A DNA stretch of 19,711 nucleotides from JACROF01 sp964598995 (GTDB taxonomy: Bacteria > Patescibacteriota > Microgenomatia > Levybacterales > UBA12049). The notes below the pieces were generated by a model. It was given only the letters and a program-made list of their open reading frames with translations, was not told the DNA's origin and did not search any database. The stretch covers positions 1-19,711 of the forward strand of contig CAZRDR010000009.1 of NCBI GenBank assembly GCA_964598995.1, read 5' to 3'. The position numbers and the translations under genes were made by a program. Positions 12,996 to 19,540 of the stretch are shown here, piece after piece (positions within the stretch are counted from its first letter, which is position 1; the number at the start of each line of letters is the position of its first letter).

Positions 12996-14246
12996 ATGTC
13001 TGAAACACCTCGCTTTGGGATAGATCATATGCCAAGAAAACCAATTGATCACGAACGCTATATCGAACCGGTTCTCCCGGTAACTCCTGATATTCTCATA
13101 GACTGGAATAGAACAACTGAAGTCCAACACAATCTCGCAGAATGGCAAGAAAACCGCCAAAAGGGAAAACTTATTGCCATTGTTCTCTGTGGCGATGCTC
13201 GCGTCTGGATACCTGAAGACGTCGCTCGACGAACTGCCTCAATTCGAGCGTTAGGCGCTGGCGGAGATCAAGAATTAAAAGGACAATTTGCGAGCATCAT
13301 CAACCAGCCTGGGGTAAATAGTGTCGCGTATTTCGGTCACTATGATGGAGAGAAATTTTCTCCCAAGCACGCACCGACTGGCTGTGGAATTACTGATGCG
13401 CATGGAGCTCTGCAAATGCTTTCAGGCGAGGAAGAAAATGGCTCAAGTTATAAAACCTATGCTAAAAAAGATATTTCACACTCAGACCCTGTTATGCAGG
13501 CAGTCTACTCAGCCCAAGACGCTTTGGACCTGACAGATAAATGGGTCGCCGCAGTCGCCCTTGACCATAGATCAGGATCTACCCTACCTGTTGGTTTTTT
13601 TAGACATCAGGATGGCTACACCAGTGAAACAGGCATGAACCCTCGCTATCTTGATATGAGGCGCTATAATGCCGGAGAAATCTATAAGAAAGGCATGCCA
13701 GTTATCAGTGAGCGTCAACTTGAGAGAATGCCATTTGAGCTGCATGAATATCTTAATAACTGGCAAGATTCGATGGATGGAGTCAAAGCTGGATATCAAG
13801 CTCGCGGAATAGCTTATGAAGATGCGCTCAAAGTTCAGAACCCATCCATCGTCAGCCTTTCTACAGACCCTCGACCACTTGGTATTATGTATCGTCTCGG
13901 TCCAAATACCGCCTTTAAACTCCGAGTTCCACGCTCTACTATCCAAGATGAAGAGTTCATTACACCTGATCGATTACAAGACGTGTTAAATCAAGCGCAT
14001 TACCCTATTTCTCAAAATATTTTGCACTACAATCAGCCAGGAGCTGCTTTTTCAAATACGCATACGCTTTTAATTCAGACTAAGGACATGGCTAAATCTC
14101 TCAAGATAGCAGACGCAGCTATGACCCAGCCGCATATTCGTGAGTGGCTAGACTTACCTGATGATAAACATCCTCACCAAATTATCGTCGGTGAGGTTCA
14201 CAACGGCAAAGTCGAGCAAATGGAAGTCTATGCCCAAGCTGCCTAA
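12996..14246 (+). CDS. Beta-carbonic-anhydrase-like protein
   Basis: The 416-residue protein has no signal peptide and should be cytoplasmic. Residues about 57-137 resemble the core of beta-carbonic anhydrases: V-L-C-G-D-A-R (63-69) matches the C-x-D-x-R zinc and catalytic motif (C65, D67, R69); I-R-A-L-G-A-G-G (83-90) matches the R-N-A-G region; N-S-V-A-Y-F-G-H-Y-D-G (108-118) matches the strand with the zinc His (H115); C130 in T-G-C-G would be the second zinc Cys. Unusually, about 14 residues separate H115 and C130, whereas classical enzymes have H-x-x-C. The C-terminal 270 residues are not recognised. It could be a carbonic anhydrase or a zinc hydrolase on that fold. A second in-frame ATG at 13029 is an alternative start, but the promoter spacing supports 12996. 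Confidence 0.65.
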   Translation: MSETPRFGIDHMPRKPIDHERYIEPVLPVTPDILIDWNRTTEVQHNLAEWQENRQKGKLIAIVLCGDARVWIPEDVARRTASIRALGAGGDQELKGQFASIINQPGVNSVAYFGHYDGEKFSPKHAPTGCGITDAHGALQMLSGEEENGSSYKTYAKKDISHSDPVMQAVYSAQDALDLTDKWVAAVALDHRSGSTLPVGFFRHQDGYTSETGMNPRYLDMRRYNAGEIYKKGMPVISERQLERMPFELHEYLNNWQDSMDGVKAGYQARGIAYEDALKVQNPSIVSLSTDPRPLGIMYRLGPNTAFKLRVPRSTIQDEEFITPDRLQDVLNQAHYPISQNILHYNQPGAAFSNTHTLLIQTKDMAKSLKIADAAMTQPHIREWLDLPDDKHPHQIIVGEVHNGKVEQMEVYAQAA

Positions 14247-14255
14247 AACAACTCC

Positions 14256-14264
14256 TGATATAAT
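14256..14264 (+). promoter_or_regulatory. Extended -10 promoter of the MurF-like gene
   Basis: TGATATAAT gives a perfect TATAAT at 14259-14264 with the TGn extension. Six bases separate it from the GTG at 14271, predicting a leaderless mRNA with a GTG start. Confidence 0.6.
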
Positions 14265-14270
14265 ACTTCT

Positions 14271-15635
14271 GTGAAGCAATTTCTCACAACAAATACTCTT
14301 TCCTATCTCCGCTTTTGGGCTCGTAAAGCATTACTCAGGCATAACCCAATAATAATCGGAATAGCAGGTAGTGTCGGTAAATCCTCAACCCGTAACGCAA
14401 TTGAGGCGATTCTTAAAGACCACTTTCCCATAAAAGCTGTCGGTAACTCTGAGACTGGTATCCCGCTTGGCATCTTGGGGATGAAACCTGAATCATATTC
14501 GAAATTTGAGTGGCTTGTGATGTGTGCCAAAGCACCCGCAAACCTGAACTTTCTCAAAGGGACCAAATACCTCATCGCCGAAATGGGTATTGATGAACCA
14601 GAACCGCCCAAAAATATGGAGTACTTGTTAACAATTCTCAAGCCTGAAATCGCCGTTTCACTCAATGTCTCTGCTACTCACTCACTCCAATTTGACAAAA
14701 CTGTCGCAAAAGAAGGATTATCTGAGACAGAACGGCTTACTAAAGTAGTCCAAAATATCGCGAAAGAAGATACTAAAATAATTAATGAATCTGGCTGTAA
14801 AGTTGGTATCTACAATGCCGACGACGAATATGTCAGAAATCAAATTCAGGATAATAAATTAACTGCCAAGCTTTTAACTTTCGGAACCAAAAATACCTAT
14901 GATATCTCCTATGGTCTCTATCGTGTTAGCTTAAAAGGCACATCCTTCGACTACTTTGTAAAAATAGATGGTAAACGACATGAATTTAACCTTACCTTCT
15001 CAAAGTATGTCTTGCCAAGAGAATACCGCGAGGTCTTCGCAGCAGCGATCATGGTGGCATTACAGACGGGTCTTACCTTAGAACAAATTAAAGAGTCACT
15101 TGAGAAAAACTACGAACTCCCCAAAGGCAGAGCGAGTATTTTCAAAGGAATTAATGAGACTACTATTTTTGATAGTACTTACAACGCTTCCAAAGCTTCG
15201 ACATATGCCTTCTTAGATCTCGTCGATACGCTCAAAAAAGAGACGAATCGAGAGATTGTTTTTCTGATGGGAGATATGCGTGAACTCGGTGAAGAGTCAC
15301 GGATTGAGCACCGTGAGGTAGCAGAGAAATTAGTTGGTATTGTCGATTATCTCTACCTCGTCGGACCGATGACGAGAGAATATGTCTTGCCTACTATTCA
15401 AGCACATGAAAGTAAATTTAAAGAGATGCGCTGGTTTGACACAGCACCACGTGCTAGTGAATATCTCAAAGATAATCTGCCAAAAAATGCGATTATATTA
15501 GCTAAAGGTTCACAGAATAACATCTTCCTTGAAGAAGCGGTGAAGATGATTTTAGAAGATAAAAAAGACGACAAAAAACTCTGTCGTCAGAATGAGTATT
15601 GGTTAGAAGTTAAAAAAACTTCTTTCGCCCGCTAA
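14271..15635 (+). CDS. MurF-like Mur ligase lacking the usual N-terminal domain
   Basis: The 454-residue protein is an ATP-dependent Mur ligase. The P-loop is G-S-V-G-K-S-S-T (33-40); G-N-S-E-T-G-I-P-L-G (58-67) matches the N-N-E-x-G-x-P motif of MurF; F-D-S-T-Y-N-A-S-K-A-S and L-M-G-D-M-R-E-L-G-E-E-S are close to the MurF C-terminal signatures D-S-Y-N-A-N-P and G-D-M-x-E-L-G. MurF adds D-Ala-D-Ala to UDP-MurNAc-tripeptide. In typical MurF the P-loop lies near residue 105 behind a UDP-substrate domain; here it starts near residue 33, so that domain is absent and the substrate may differ. The N-terminal 25 residues are basic and amphipathic. GTG at 14271 is preferred because it sits 6 bases after a perfect extended -10. 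No other mur genes are nearby. Confidence 0.85.
   Translation: MKQFLTTNTLSYLRFWARKALLRHNPIIIGIAGSVGKSSTRNAIEAILKDHFPIKAVGNSETGIPLGILGMKPESYSKFEWLVMCAKAPANLNFLKGTKYLIAEMGIDEPEPPKNMEYLLTILKPEIAVSLNVSATHSLQFDKTVAKEGLSETERLTKVVQNIAKEDTKIINESGCKVGIYNADDEYVRNQIQDNKLTAKLLTFGTKNTYDISYGLYRVSLKGTSFDYFVKIDGKRHEFNLTFSKYVLPREYREVFAAAIMVALQTGLTLEQIKESLEKNYELPKGRASIFKGINETTIFDSTYNASKASTYAFLDLVDTLKKETNREIVFLMGDMRELGEESRIEHREVAEKLVGIVDYLYLVGPMTREYVLPTIQAHESKFKEMRWFDTAPRASEYLKDNLPKNAIILAKGSQNNIFLEEAVKMILEDKKDDKKLCRQNEYWLEVKKTSFAR
15567..15588 (+). terminator. Hairpin inside the 3' end of the MurF-like gene
   Basis: GACGACA (15567-15573) pairs perfectly with TGTCGTC (15582-15588) around an A-rich 8-base loop. 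There is no U-tract, but the gene has no downstream intergenic DNA, so this may serve as an in-gene transcript end or mRNA stabiliser. Confidence 0.35.
15605..15623. terminator. Second hairpin just before the stop of the MurF-like gene
   Basis: AGAAGTT (15605-15611) and AACTTCT (15617-15623) pair perfectly around AAAAA, ending 10 bases before the stop codon. On either strand it could act as a weak terminator for the two convergent genes that meet at 15635/15636. Confidence 0.4.
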
Positions 15636-16040
15636 TTAGAGACCCCCATGCCCAGTATTCGGAGCCGTCATAGGAACTGTCGTACTGCTATCTGCACCAC
15701 TCCCGCCGACCCCTGCCTGAGGCAATGAAGTGTTATTGGTGGTGTGATTACTTGACTGGACTGAGTATGTAGGACTTGGTGCACCGTCAGCAGGTCCCCC
15801 GCCGATACCAGGCGCTGCTTTATATTGGTTTGATTGGGCTGTAGTCGTAGGATTTGGCTGATTACTGTGCAAATAATTATTTCCAGCCCATAAGCCAAGT
15901 GCAATAAGCGGAATAATTAACAACGGTAATAACCATTTACCACTGACATGATCGTTTCGTTCACGTACGACATGTCCTTTATCCGCATCATAGCGATCAC
16001 CAGCTCGATATGGATGTTGAGAAATTTCTCTATTATTCAT
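15636..16040 (-). CDS. Small single-pass membrane protein (134 aa)
   Basis: The N-terminal 35 residues are polar and charged (R-E-R-N-D-H and similar), followed by one membrane helix (36-53, rich in Leu/Ile/Pro) and an 80-residue low-complexity tail of Asn, Thr, Ser, Gly, Pro and Gln. The positive inner side suggests a type II topology with the flexible tail outside. I do not recognise a family; such tails are typical of poorly conserved surface proteins. The ATG at 16040 lies 6 bases downstream of a TAGGAT box (16047-16052), a weaker match but in the same leaderless geometry as other genes here. Its stop codon directly abuts that of the MurF-like gene. Confidence 0.65.
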   Translation of the reverse strand: MNNREISQHPYRAGDRYDADKGHVVRERNDHVSGKWLLPLLIIPLIALGLWAGNNYLHSNQPNPTTTAQSNQYKAAPGIGGGPADGAPSPTYSVQSSNHTTNNTSLPQAGVGGSGADSSTTVPMTAPNTGHGGL

Positions 16041-16185
16041 ACTTCTATCCTACTTCTTCGGTATGAGATCAAGACAAAAATGAGGTAAAAATTATGTATG
16101 AAATGAATTTTCTGTTCCGTAGCCTACATTGAGGAGAAGTTACTTTTATCGAGAGTTAAGAGTATCCTATGGGTAGTGTGTTGAG

Positions 16186-16227
16186 CAGAGCAAAATCCTG
16201 CAATGCAGGAGAATCGGACCAGCTCTG
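16186..16227 (-). terminator. Nested hairpin downstream of tRNA-Ile, likely terminator
   Basis: Inner arms TCCTGC (16196-16201) and GCAGGA (16205-16210) and outer arms CAGAGC (16186-16191) and GCTCTG (16222-16227) pair perfectly. Read on the minus strand, the inner stem is followed by TTTT, so it can work as a short intrinsic terminator for the tRNA-Ile transcript. The element also carries an 11-base copy of the tRNA-Ile T-arm. Confidence 0.5.
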
Positions 16228-16249
16228 ATCGAGCGTCCAGACTGTACTG

Positions 16250-16322
16250 TGGGTAGCCGTGGAATCGGACCACGCACCTCTGTCTTATCAGGACAGCGTT
16301 CTAACCGATGAACTAGCTACCC
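16250..16322 (-). tRNA. tRNA-Ile (GAU)
   Basis: A full cloverleaf of 73 bases folds: acceptor GGGTAGC/GCTACCC, D-stem GTTC/GAAC, anticodon stem CTGTC/GACAG with loop CTGATAA (anticodon GAT), T-stem CGTGG/CCACG and discriminator A73. CCA is not encoded. The T-loop reads TCCGATT instead of the nearly universal TTC-type, so position 55 is C. It decodes AUC and AUU. A TGGTAAAAT box about 19 bases upstream (-10 at 16342-16347) could be its own promoter; it may also be co-transcribed with tRNA-Cys. Confidence 0.95.
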
Positions 16323-16388
16323 AAAAATTTACCAGGCCCTTATTTTACCAAATTTACGCCTAATTTAAAACACAAGTACCTTTAGACT

Positions 16389-16407
16389 AAAATTCCGAAG
16401 GAATTTT
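16389..16407. repeat. Perfect hairpin in the tRNA spacer
   Basis: AAAATTCC (16389-16396) and GGAATTTT (16400-16407) form an 8-base stem with a 3-base loop, extendable by a T-A pair. It is a candidate processing or termination signal between the two tRNAs. Confidence 0.5.
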
Positions 16408-16430
16408 AAGAGGAGAAGCCGACAAATAGG

Positions 16431-16478
16431 TCGAAGTTATTTGTTTTACAAATAACGAAGACAGTTGTCGTGCTTCGA
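16431..16478. repeat. Nested inverted repeats in the tRNA spacer
   Basis: GTTATTTGT (16436-16444) and ACAAATAAC (16448-16456) form a perfect 9-base stem with loop TTT; TCGAAG (16431-16436) and CTTCGA (16473-16478) enclose it, and GACAGTTGTC (16460-16469) is a further small dyad. In the 161-base spacer this dense folding is on the 3' side of tRNA-Cys and may be a transcript end or structured RNA. Confidence 0.5.
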
Positions 16479-16483
16479 CGAAG

Positions 16484-16556
16484 AGGCGCGAACCGGATTC
16501 GAACCGGTGGATGGCTGTTCTGCAAACAGCTGTGTTAACCGCTTCACCACCGCGCC
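16484..16556 (-). tRNA. tRNA-Cys (GCA)
   Basis: A 73-base cloverleaf folds: acceptor GGCGCGG/TCGCGCC (one G-T pair), D-stem GTGA/ACAC, anticodon stem GCTGT/ACAGC with loop TTGCAGA (anticodon GCA), T-stem ACCGG/CCGGT with the regular loop TTCGAAT, and U73, the identity discriminator of tRNA-Cys. CCA is not encoded. It has a good promoter just upstream on the minus strand. Confidence 0.96.
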
Positions 16557-16567
16557 AATATCTTTGA

Positions 16568-16596
16568 ATTTTACCATAGCTGTGAGGCTAGGACAA
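16568..16596 (-). promoter_or_regulatory. Promoter of the tRNA-Cys gene
   Basis: Minus-strand TTGTCC (16591-16596) and TAAAAT with a TGG extension (16568-16573) are 17 bases apart; the tRNA begins 11 bases downstream of the -10 box. Confidence 0.65.
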
Positions 16597-16625
16597 ATAG
16601 CACGAGCAAAAGGTGAACGAGATAC

Positions 16626-16886
16626 TTAATCGCGTTTTATCAGTGGGTACTCACTATGAGTAGAGGAAGTATTTGTCATATCAGGGTATATTTGTCTAAG
16701 CTCTGGCGCTGGATCAGAGTCTCCGATACTATCCGGATTAATATCATAAACCCAACCTGGTATGTCTATATGATTTTGAGGTGGTACATCAGGCAGATTT
16801 AAAATATTATTCGTTGTGGGCTCTCTCCATTTCCATGAACCAGGGACTACAAGATCAGTAGATGCGTTAAATGTTTCTTTTGGCAT
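16626..16886 (-). CDS. Hypothetical small protein (86 aa)
   Basis: The 86-residue predicted protein is Pro-, Asp- and Asn-rich with three Trp (S-W-K-W-R and P-G-W-V-Y-D), has no membrane segment, and looks largely disordered. No family is recognised. The ATG at 16886 is 6 bases downstream of a TAAACT box on the minus strand, matching the leaderless pattern, and a TTGACT lies further upstream. The frame stands alone between tRNA-Cys and the divergent stalk-protein gene. A real but short lineage-specific gene is likely; a chance frame cannot be excluded. Confidence 0.45.
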   Translation of the reverse strand: MPKETFNASTDLVVPGSWKWREPTTNNILNLPDVPPQNHIDIPGWVYDINPDSIGDSDPAPELRQIYPDMTNTSSTHSEYPLIKRD

Positions 16887-16997
16887 ACCCCAAGTTTACG
16901 TAACTTTCTAGCTATGTCTGTGATGTGAGTCAAGGAAAAACTATCTATTTACCTGTTATCTTCACAACTTACAGTTGTTAAGCTCAAGCATGACTCC

Positions 16998-17028
16998 TTG
17001 ACAAGCTCATAAGGAATCTCTTTACTAT
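16998..17028 (+). promoter_or_regulatory. Promoter of the stalk-protein gene
   Basis: A perfect TTGACA lies at 16998-17003. The -10 is less certain: TACTAT at 17023-17028 has a 19-base spacer, and TATCAT at 17036-17041 is a better match but too far away. The ATG at 17046 has no Shine-Dalgarno. Confidence 0.5.
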
Positions 17029-17045
17029 ATATAGATATCATTAGT

Positions 17046-19265
17046 ATGGAAGAATCACTGCCACAAAAAACAAAACACACGAATAAGTTTATAGTTCTCG
17101 GGGCAGCTATTATCGTGGCATTAGGATTAGCCGCATATATTCATGCAGCCAATAATTCCCTTCAGGCTAACTCTAACGAGTATATTAAAAATCTCTCAAA
17201 GCAGTTAGCACAGTACCAAGCAACCTCTGTCTCCTCTACTGATAAAGACAAATATATCGCACTTTTGGAGGAAGCTTCACAATACATACTCGCCCAGCAG
17301 TCAACATTACAAGCCAAACAGATGAGTAATAATGAAGAGCTTGCTTTAAGTGACATAAAAGGATCTGACCAAGAAGTAGCAGGCTTATCGACACAATCCT
17401 TGCAACAATTTTTAGATCAACAAGCAGCTAAACAAAGCCTCCAACAAGAGGCTCAGAGGTTCCTACAGACAACTACGCAGTATAACAACTCTTACAATAA
17501 TAACGATCAGACATACCAACGATCTGAATATGATTCCTCTTCAGATGACGAGTTGCCTATCGAACAATACCAAGGAGTGAGCTCACAACAGAAAACACAA
17601 CAAGCCCTTGAAAATCTCTCCAAGCAACAGGCCTTTGAGGAAGCTGTTCAACAAATAAGAGCTCAATCAACGTACAAGTCACTTCCACCAACGAAACAGC
17701 AGCAAGCAGTTGATTGGTTGGCTGAAGTTAGCAAGAAAACGACAAGCCAAGGAGGAATTCCTCTAAATGATGCAGTCAAACAGTGGGATGCACATCAGAA
17801 AGGTGTTAAGTCTGTGGTGACCAGCTGGAAAAATAATCTTGCGAATGACCAAACTTTTACCAACTGGGTAAAGTCTACACCTGACTCTTCTAAGGTTCAG
17901 AAGTGGCAAGAGAACGGTAACCTTCCAGAAATTCTTAATTATACTCGCTCTTCTGCGAAAACGGCATATAATGCCATGGGTCCTGATCAATCGAAATTTA
18001 AACGATCTCAATTACCTACCGAGGAGGATAAAAAGACGTATGCGGAGAAATTGACGAAGGTTATCAGAACTTATAAAGCAGTAGTTGATGCCCATCAAGC
18101 ACTTATATCAGCACTTAAATCGGCAAGTCAGATAGATCCACAGGCACTTCCATTCCTACTTGCTGTCCGAGATCTCCAAGCGAAGGAAAAACAATGGCTT
18201 GAGGACCAAGCATCACTTCAGGCAGCACTCAAAGACCAGAACGTCAAACCATCAACTCTTGTCAGCAAGATTCAGACTGTCGAGTCAGGCGCTAAAGAGG
18301 TAGAATCTGCAGAAAAGAAAGTAGATGCAGCACAGAGTAAATATGATTCATACGGCCTCCCTTCTGGATCAGCAGCTGACCTCGTAGTTAGTAGCTTTGT
18401 GCTCACTGATAAAAATGGTAAAACCAAGACGACCTTTGCACCTAACGAACGAATCTATGTCAAATACATCATTAAAAATCAGGGCACTGACACAGCAAAG
18501 AATCAATATACTTCAAGCGGTATGATCTGGTCACAAATCTATGGTGATAAGTCCGCAACTGTTCAGACAAATGCGGCAACTGATGTTAATATTTATACTA
18601 AAAATGGTTCGAGTATCGGTTCTGGGAAATCAGCCTCCTTTGCATCTGTTGGTGACGGCAGTTCTGCCTTCCCAGGAAGTAAATCCTTTACGGTGAGCAA
18701 AGCAGGTATTTACACAGCACGAGTCTTTGTAAATTATGACCATTTAGCAATTGAGAGAGATTACACGAATAACCAAGCAACTGTTAAGTACACTATCATG
18801 GCACCTAAAGATCCCTCAGATCTCACCGTAAGCAGCTTCAAACTTGTTGATGCTAGTGGTGCTGCGAAAAATGTTTTTAAGGTTAACGAACCAATCTATA
18901 TCACACTGACCAATGCCAATATCGGTTCGGCTGACGCATACACAGCAAATAACAGAATTGTCAGTCAGTTCTTTGCCAACAAGCCAACTACAGCCAAGAC
19001 AGGTGATACGTCTGATGTGACCATCTCACTAAATAACGGGCTCTATTCGAAGGGAACTTCAAAGACGTATTCATCTATTCCAGGTAGTAAAACAGCTAAA
19101 TTCTTCGCTGGTGCTAAATCATTCACGATGAAGAAAGCAGGTAAATATACAGCACGAATCTTTATTGATTATACTGGAGGAGCCACCGAAACGAACGAAA
19201 AGAATAATCAAGTAACGCTTACCTATACTGTTGTTGCCAGTAGTACCGCTGCTACGCTAAAGTAG
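17046..19265 (+). CDS. Gln-rich stalk protein with two CARDB-like C-terminal repeats
   Basis: The 739-residue protein has a membrane segment at 15-34 after a short basic N-terminus, then a Gln/Asn/Ser-rich region (about 40-210, dense in Q-Q and coiled-coil-like heptads), a helical middle (210-435) rich in Lys/Gln/Ala, and two tandem beta-sandwich repeats at about 445-585 and 592-731. Both repeats start D-L-x-V-S-S-F-x-L, continue with F-x-x-N-E-x-I-Y and x-N-x-G, and end in Y-T-A-R-x-F-x-x-Y and N-N-Q-x-T-x-x-Y-T, which matches CARDB-type adhesion domains; they arose by internal duplication. It is probably an anchored extracellular stalk presenting the tandem domains. Function is otherwise unknown. 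It is followed by a bidirectional terminator that separates it from 16S. Confidence 0.85.
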   Translation: MEESLPQKTKHTNKFIVLGAAIIVALGLAAYIHAANNSLQANSNEYIKNLSKQLAQYQATSVSSTDKDKYIALLEEASQYILAQQSTLQAKQMSNNEELALSDIKGSDQEVAGLSTQSLQQFLDQQAAKQSLQQEAQRFLQTTTQYNNSYNNNDQTYQRSEYDSSSDDELPIEQYQGVSSQQKTQQALENLSKQQAFEEAVQQIRAQSTYKSLPPTKQQQAVDWLAEVSKKTTSQGGIPLNDAVKQWDAHQKGVKSVVTSWKNNLANDQTFTNWVKSTPDSSKVQKWQENGNLPEILNYTRSSAKTAYNAMGPDQSKFKRSQLPTEEDKKTYAEKLTKVIRTYKAVVDAHQALISALKSASQIDPQALPFLLAVRDLQAKEKQWLEDQASLQAALKDQNVKPSTLVSKIQTVESGAKEVESAEKKVDAAQSKYDSYGLPSGSAADLVVSSFVLTDKNGKTKTTFAPNERIYVKYIIKNQGTDTAKNQYTSSGMIWSQIYGDKSATVQTNAATDVNIYTKNGSSIGSGKSASFASVGDGSSAFPGSKSFTVSKAGIYTARVFVNYDHLAIERDYTNNQATVKYTIMAPKDPSDLTVSSFKLVDASGAAKNVFKVNEPIYITLTNANIGSADAYTANNRIVSQFFANKPTTAKTGDTSDVTISLNNGLYSKGTSKTYSSIPGSKTAKFFAGAKSFTMKKAGKYTARIFIDYTGGATETNEKNNQVTLTYTVVASSTAATLK

Positions 19266-19294
19266 ACTAAATAACCGAGTACTCTCCACAAAAA

Positions 19295-19315
19295 AACCAC
19301 CCATTAAAGGTGGTT
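19295..19315. terminator. Bidirectional intrinsic terminator
   Basis: AACCACC (19295-19301) pairs with GGTGGTT (19309-19315) around a 7-base loop. On the plus strand it is followed by ATTTTTGTTT; on the minus strand the stem runs straight into a T-run (the A-run at 19289-19296). It can end both the stalk-protein mRNA and the 16S transcript. Confidence 0.85.
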
Positions 19316-19540
19316 ATTTTTGTTTAACAATCAAAAAGTGGTAGAGAGGCGAGAGTAGTTTTTATAAAATCTCTCAGTATAACGAGATTTTTCAAGCACT
19401 GCTCACTTAGCTTGGTGTCAAATATACACATCTCCTTGTCTCACCCAAATAAGAGTGTTATCTGTTGAGATCAAGTTCTATGTCTTCTCCTTTCGTCATT
19501 AGATTATGCCTCTATTACTAGAATCAAAGTTAAAATTTAG
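19316..19540 (-). other. 16S 3' trailer without tRNA, 23S or 5S
   Basis: The 225 bases between the terminator and the 16S 3' end hold no tRNA or rRNA and no convincing ORF. A second hairpin, AAAATCTC (19366-19373) with GAGATTTT (19384-19391), may be a processing or termination signal. The rest is AT-rich and unremarkable. Confidence 0.7.

Noticed and set aside
14303..14665. Minus-strand frame of 120 codons opposite the MurF-like gene
   Set aside because: Antisense shadow of a well-supported gene; no recognisable protein features.
16186..16240. Possible third tRNA or tRNA pseudogene downstream of tRNA-Ile
   Set aside because: Only an 11-base T-arm match exists; no acceptor, D or anticodon stem can be formed.
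16211..16272. tRNA-associated attachment site
   Set aside because: The duplicated segment is only 11 bases, does not include the tRNA 3' end, and no integrase or element lies between the copies.
1284..16886. Similarity of the 112-aa and 86-aa proteins, both starting M-P-K-E
   Set aside because: Beyond the first four residues no alignable similarity could be found.
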